Below are positions 42,634 to 45,306 of a stretch of DNA of 45,306 nucleotides, piece by piece. Under the pieces are notes generated by a model. The model made no database searches and was not told the DNA's origin. It saw only the letters and a program-made list of their open reading frames with translations. Both the position numbers and the translations under genes were made by a program. Numbering within the stretch: the stretch's first letter is position 1; every line of letters starts with the position of its first letter. This DNA comes from JAVBOW01 sp031550125. GTDB taxonomy: Bacteria > Bacteroidota > Bacteroidia > Bacteroidales > Rikenellaceae. The stretch is taken from the NCBI GenBank assembly GCA_031550125.1, contig JAVBOW010000021.1, forward strand, positions 1-45,306. The letters run 5' to 3'.

Positions 42634-43748
42634 TACTGCGTTTCCTTATAGAGAAAGAGTTCAGGCAGATAGCGCGCAACCCCCTGTTGCCGCGTCTGAT
42701 AGTCATATTTCCATGCGTGATGATCCTGGTTATGCCCTGGGCGGCCAACTCCGAGATAAAGAACATAAACCTGGCCGTGGCGGACAACGACCGCAGCACG
42801 CTCTCCGTGCGCCTGTGCGACAAGATGGTATCGTCGGGCTACTTCCGACTGGTGGACGCCCCGGCCTCCTATCCCGAAGCCATGAAGAGCATCGAAAGCG
42901 GCGCGGCCGACCTGATACTCGAGATACCGCCCCGCTTCGAGAAAGACCTCATGACTGGCCTCAGGCCGCAGGTGCTGATAGCGGCCAACAGCGTAAACGG
43001 CAGTAAAGCGGGACTGGCTACGGGCTACGCCGCGGCGATAACCGCCGACTTCTCGGCCGAATTGCGGGAGCAATACGCCGGATTGTCGCCGGAACGGCAG
43101 GGCGGCGGCGCTTTCACCGTCGCCACGCTCAACCTTTACAACCCCCAGGGCGACTATAAACTTTTCATGGTCCCGGCGCTGATGGTAATGCTGCTGACCA
43201 TGCTGTGCGGATTCCTGCCCGCACTGAACATAGTGAACGAAAAGGAGAGCGGTACGATAGAGCAGATAAACGTCACCCCTGTACGCAAATCCACCTTCAT
43301 ACTCGGCAAACTGATCCCTTACTGGATAATCGGGTTCGTGGTCATAACCCTCTCGGTGCTTGCGGCGTGGGCCGTGTACGGCTTCCTGCCCGCGGGCAGC
43401 ATGGCCACCATCTACCTATTCACGCTGCTCTTCGTGGTTATGATCACCGGACTGGGACTGATAATATCGAACCACTCGGCCACCATGCAGCAGGCAATGT
43501 TCGTCATGTTCTTCTTCGTGATAGTGTTCATTCTGATGAGCGGCCTGTTCACGCCGGTGGAGAGCATGCCCCGTTGGGCGCAGGCAATAACGGTAGCCAA
43601 CCCGCTGAAATATTTCATACAGGCCATGCGCGACGTATATCTTAAAGGCAGTGCGGCGGCCGACCTTACGGCACAGGCTCTGGCGCTGGCCGCCTTCGGG
43701 GCGTTTTTCAACGCCTGGGCGGTTATCAGCTACCGCAAGAGTTCATAA
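42630..43748 (+). CDS. ABC-2 type permease (YbhR-like)
   Basis: About 372 residues with the same layout as its neighbour: N-terminal helix LIVIFPCVMILVMPWA, external domain with DNDRSTLSVRL and the Asp/Gly stretch, and C-terminal helices beginning MVPALMVMLLTMLCGFLPALNIVNEKESGTIEQINVTPV. NEKESGTIEQINVTPVRKS matches the EKE-type ABC-2 motif. ATG 42630 in an ATGA overlap with the previous stop. It ends the exporter operon, 28 bases before the convergent mgsA. Confidence 0.93.
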   Translation: MILRFLIEKEFRQIARNPLLPRLIVIFPCVMILVMPWAANSEIKNINLAVADNDRSTLSVRLCDKMVSSGYFRLVDAPASYPEAMKSIESGAADLILEIPPRFEKDLMTGLRPQVLIAANSVNGSKAGLATGYAAAITADFSAELREQYAGLSPERQGGGAFTVATLNLYNPQGDYKLFMVPALMVMLLTMLCGFLPALNIVNEKESGTIEQINVTPVRKSTFILGKLIPYWIIGFVVITLSVLAAWAVYGFLPAGSMATIYLFTLLFVVMITGLGLIISNHSATMQQAMFVMFFFVIVFILMSGLFTPVESMPRWAQAITVANPLKYFIQAMRDVYLKGSAAADLTAQALALAAFGAFFNAWAVISYRKSS

Positions 43749-43776
43749 AGAGGCTGCGGGATCTGTTAAAATCCCC

Positions 43777-44247
43777 CTATTCGTCCAGGGGGCGCTCCAC
43801 GTAACTCCTGTAGTCCTTCACCACCGGGATATAATCGCCTCCGAAAAGGGGCGAGGATATAAGGAAGTCGGCGGTAGAGCGGTTGAAGGCCGCGGGGACG
43901 TTATACAGCGTGGCCAGGCGCATGAGCGCCTTCACGTCGACGTCGTGTGGTTGGGCCTGCATGGGATCCCAGAAAAATATAAGCGCGTTTATGCCTCCCT
44001 CGGCTATCATGGCCCCGAGCTGTTGGTCGCCGCCCAGAGGTCCAGACTTGAGGAGCGTTATGTCGAATGTCGCGCCGTGTTCGTTGCCGCGACGGTCTAT
44101 CAGCGTCTTTGCTACCATTTTACCGGTTGTTCCGGTACATACGAGGTGGTGTTTGAGGAGTATCTCCCAGTTCCAGTCCACCCATTCGGCCAGGTCCAAT
44201 TTCATGTGGTCGTGCGCCACCAGGGCCAATTTCAATTTCTTACTCAT
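43777..44247 (-). CDS. mgsA: Methylglyoxal synthase
   Basis: About 156 residues, near the typical 150. It converts dihydroxyacetone phosphate to methylglyoxal and phosphate, a bypass of lower glycolysis. Motifs: LALVAHDHMK, CTGTTGKM, SGPLGGDQQLGAMI (catalytic Asp), LIFFWDPMQAQPHDVDVKALMRLAT. The ATG 44247 matches the family start (MSKKLKLALVAHD). A -7 box with a -33 box lies upstream. Convergent with the exporter operon. Confidence 0.97.
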   Translation of the reverse strand: MSKKLKLALVAHDHMKLDLAEWVDWNWEILLKHHLVCTGTTGKMVAKTLIDRRGNEHGATFDITLLKSGPLGGDQQLGAMIAEGGINALIFFWDPMQAQPHDVDVKALMRLATLYNVPAAFNRSTADFLISSPLFGGDYIPVVKDYRSYVERPLDE

Positions 44248-44289
44248 AACTATTGCATCCAAAAAATTTCATCCTTGTTCAATTCGCCG

Positions 44290-44321
44290 CAAAGGTATCA
44301 CGTTTCCGGTTGATAAGCAAA
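44290..44321 (-). promoter_or_regulatory. Promoter of mgsA
   Basis: On the minus strand: TTTG (complement of 44318-44321), 20-base spacer, TACCTTTG (complement of 44290-44297). The spacer is one base longer than the usual 19. The -7 box ends 42 bases before the ATG at 44247. Confidence 0.75.
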
Positions 44322-44392
44322 ACAGGGGCCGTAATATTTGGCATGAATAATGCTCCGGGCCATATAACTTAACTATTTATTAATTAAAGGTC

Positions 44393-45193
44393 ATGAAAAA
44401 AATAATTATTACCGCATCCGCGCTCCTGGCATCCGTTTGCGCCCTGGCGCAACAGGGCGGTCTCGACGCAGAAACCTTGAAACAGGCCAACAATCCGATG
44501 GCGCACATCAAAACGTTCAACGTACACGACTATTACGTCACGTCCATATACGGCATGCCGGACGGAGTGACGCAAAACCAGGCCATGCTGCGCTATGCGC
44601 AACCGCTTGGACGCTTTATAATAAGGGCCACGATGCCTTTCGTGACCGCCTCGAATCCGGCCATGACGGCCGACGACGGCTCGTTGATCCCGAGCAGGAC
44701 GGAATCGGGGCTGGGCGATTTCAACATGTTCGTCATATACGACATGTTCAAACGTAACGGCATACAGATAGGGCTCGGCCCTCAGGTGGTACTCCCCTCC
44801 GGAACTAACGGGATGAGCGCCAACAAATGGCAGGCGGGCCTTTCGGGACTATTCTTCAACTCCAAGAACGAACACGTCCAGTACGGAGGCCTGTTGCAGT
44901 GGCAGGCGTCGTTCGCCGGCGACGAAGATTACGCCGACGTGAGCCTGCTCACCTCGCAGTTGTTCTTCATGTGGCAGCTCGGCGGAGGCACTTACCTGCG
45001 CAGCACGGGAGTGTGGTCGTTCGACCTGCACAACGACACGGGCAACATTCCCATCGGCCTGGGCATAGGCAAAGTGCTGAAGGTAGGCGGGGCGGTATTC
45101 AACATATTCGCCGAGCCGCAATTCTCGGTATGGACATACGGCCGGCAGCAACCCAGGTTCCAGACCTTCGTCGGATTCAACACCCAATTCTGA
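44393..45193 (+). CDS. Outer-membrane beta-barrel protein (possible transporter)
   Basis: About 266 residues with signal peptide MKKIIITASALLASVCALAQ. The mature protein alternates polar and hydrophobic residues in strands such as FIIRATMPFVTAS, FNMFVIYDMF, IQIGLGPQVVLPSG, AGLSGLFFNSK, YGGLLQWQASFAG, LFFMWQLGGGTYL and a C-terminal FQTFVGFNTQF, typical of a barrel of 10-14 strands. Features SGLGDFNMFVIYDMF and GPQVVLPSGT resemble the MetA/phenol-pathway-like outer-membrane family, but the match is from memory. Substrate unknown. A candidate ribosome-binding AAAGG precedes the ATG at 44393. Confidence 0.65.
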   Translation: MKKIIITASALLASVCALAQQGGLDAETLKQANNPMAHIKTFNVHDYYVTSIYGMPDGVTQNQAMLRYAQPLGRFIIRATMPFVTASNPAMTADDGSLIPSRTESGLGDFNMFVIYDMFKRNGIQIGLGPQVVLPSGTNGMSANKWQAGLSGLFFNSKNEHVQYGGLLQWQASFAGDEDYADVSLLTSQLFFMWQLGGGTYLRSTGVWSFDLHNDTGNIPIGLGIGKVLKVGGAVFNIFAEPQFSVWTYGRQQPRFQTFVGFNTQF

Positions 45194-45215
45194 TACGCTT
45201 CGGAAACAAACGGCA

Positions 45216-45243
45216 GGCGGCCGTCGCGTAAGCGACCGCCGCC
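45216..45243 (+). terminator. GC-rich hairpin after the last gene
   Basis: GGCGGCCGTCGC (45216-45227) pairs with GCGACCGCCGCC (45232-45243) around a GTAA loop with a single C/C mismatch. It begins 22 bases after the stop at 45193. No T-run follows, so termination is plausible but unsure. Confidence 0.5.
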
Positions 45244-45306
45244 AGGTGTGTGACGCGGTAGGATAACCGCTATTTCGCGCCGCAAATGGGGCAAAACGCC
45301 GAACGG

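Noticed and set aside
43758..43775. GGGAT/ATCCC hairpin between the exporter operon and mgsA
   Set aside because: Stem of only five pairs and no T-run; too weak to call a terminator.
44992..45294. Minus-strand frame over the last outer-membrane gene
   Set aside because: It overlaps the barrel gene in antisense and has no family pattern.

Overview
The window is a chromosomal segment of a GC-rich member of Bacteroidetes, most likely order Bacteroidales. An Alistipes-like (Rikenellaceae) host is a guess from GC content and gene style, not a proven placement. Support for the phylum comes from the -7 promoter elements of type TAnnTTTG, the lipoprotein and SusE-like proteins, the MSDKIRLLPD-type MutL, the nucleoside kinase with an N-terminal TGS-like domain, and the gene order rplM-rpsI-rpsB-tsf. 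Ordinary genes use the rare isoleucine codon ATA very heavily, while ribosomal protein genes mostly use ATC/ATT.

Layout. 1-130: G/C homopolymer sequence of doubtful quality. 131-2785 (-): secreted GH76 alpha-mannanase-like protein with four SusE-like domains. 2996-7044 (+): envelope/quinone operon (LolE/FtsX-type permease, menaquinone methyltransferase, small lipoprotein, secreted beta-propeller-like protein). 7155-8001 (+): SPOR-like protein and a tiny Cys-rich lipoprotein behind a textbook promoter. 8045-8887 (-): secreted protein with two related domains. 9105-11992 (-): rplM-rpsI-rpsB-tsf. 12489-21712 (+): lipoprotein with Calx-beta-like domains, then a tight GH38-GH92-GH2 operon. 21723-25762 (-): small membrane protein, mutL, rhomboid protease, membrane EEP phosphatase/nuclease. 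25775-27677 (-): grpE-dnaJ. 27768-31228 (-): rpsA-rnz-alpha-helical protein. 31358-34562: divergent 5'-nucleotidase lipoprotein and nucleoside kinase. 34635-36955 (-): ECF sigma factor, membrane-anchored partner and outer-membrane barrel. 37105-43748 (+): TetR-TolC-HlyD-two ABC ATPases-two permeases, a complete tripartite exporter. 43777-44247 (-): mgsA. 44393-45193 (+): outer-membrane barrel protein.

How it fits together. The GH38, GH92 and GH2 enzymes plus the GH76 protein point to breakdown of mannose-rich host N-glycans or fungal mannan; no SusC/SusD pair lies in the window. The exporter resembles E. coli YbhGFSR with its TetR regulator, but its two nucleotide-binding domains are separate genes and look like one degenerate and one competent ATP site. 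The rest is housekeeping: translation, protein folding, mismatch repair, tRNA 3' processing, nucleotide salvage and the methylglyoxal bypass.

No tRNA, rRNA, CRISPR array, insertion sequence or prophage was seen. No clearly novel multi-gene system is evident. The best leads are an intrinsic terminator embedded in the rnz coding sequence, the asymmetric ABC pair, the CBM32-like domain inserted in the GH2 enzyme, degenerate MutL endonuclease motifs, and the strongly promoted Cys-rich mini-lipoprotein.
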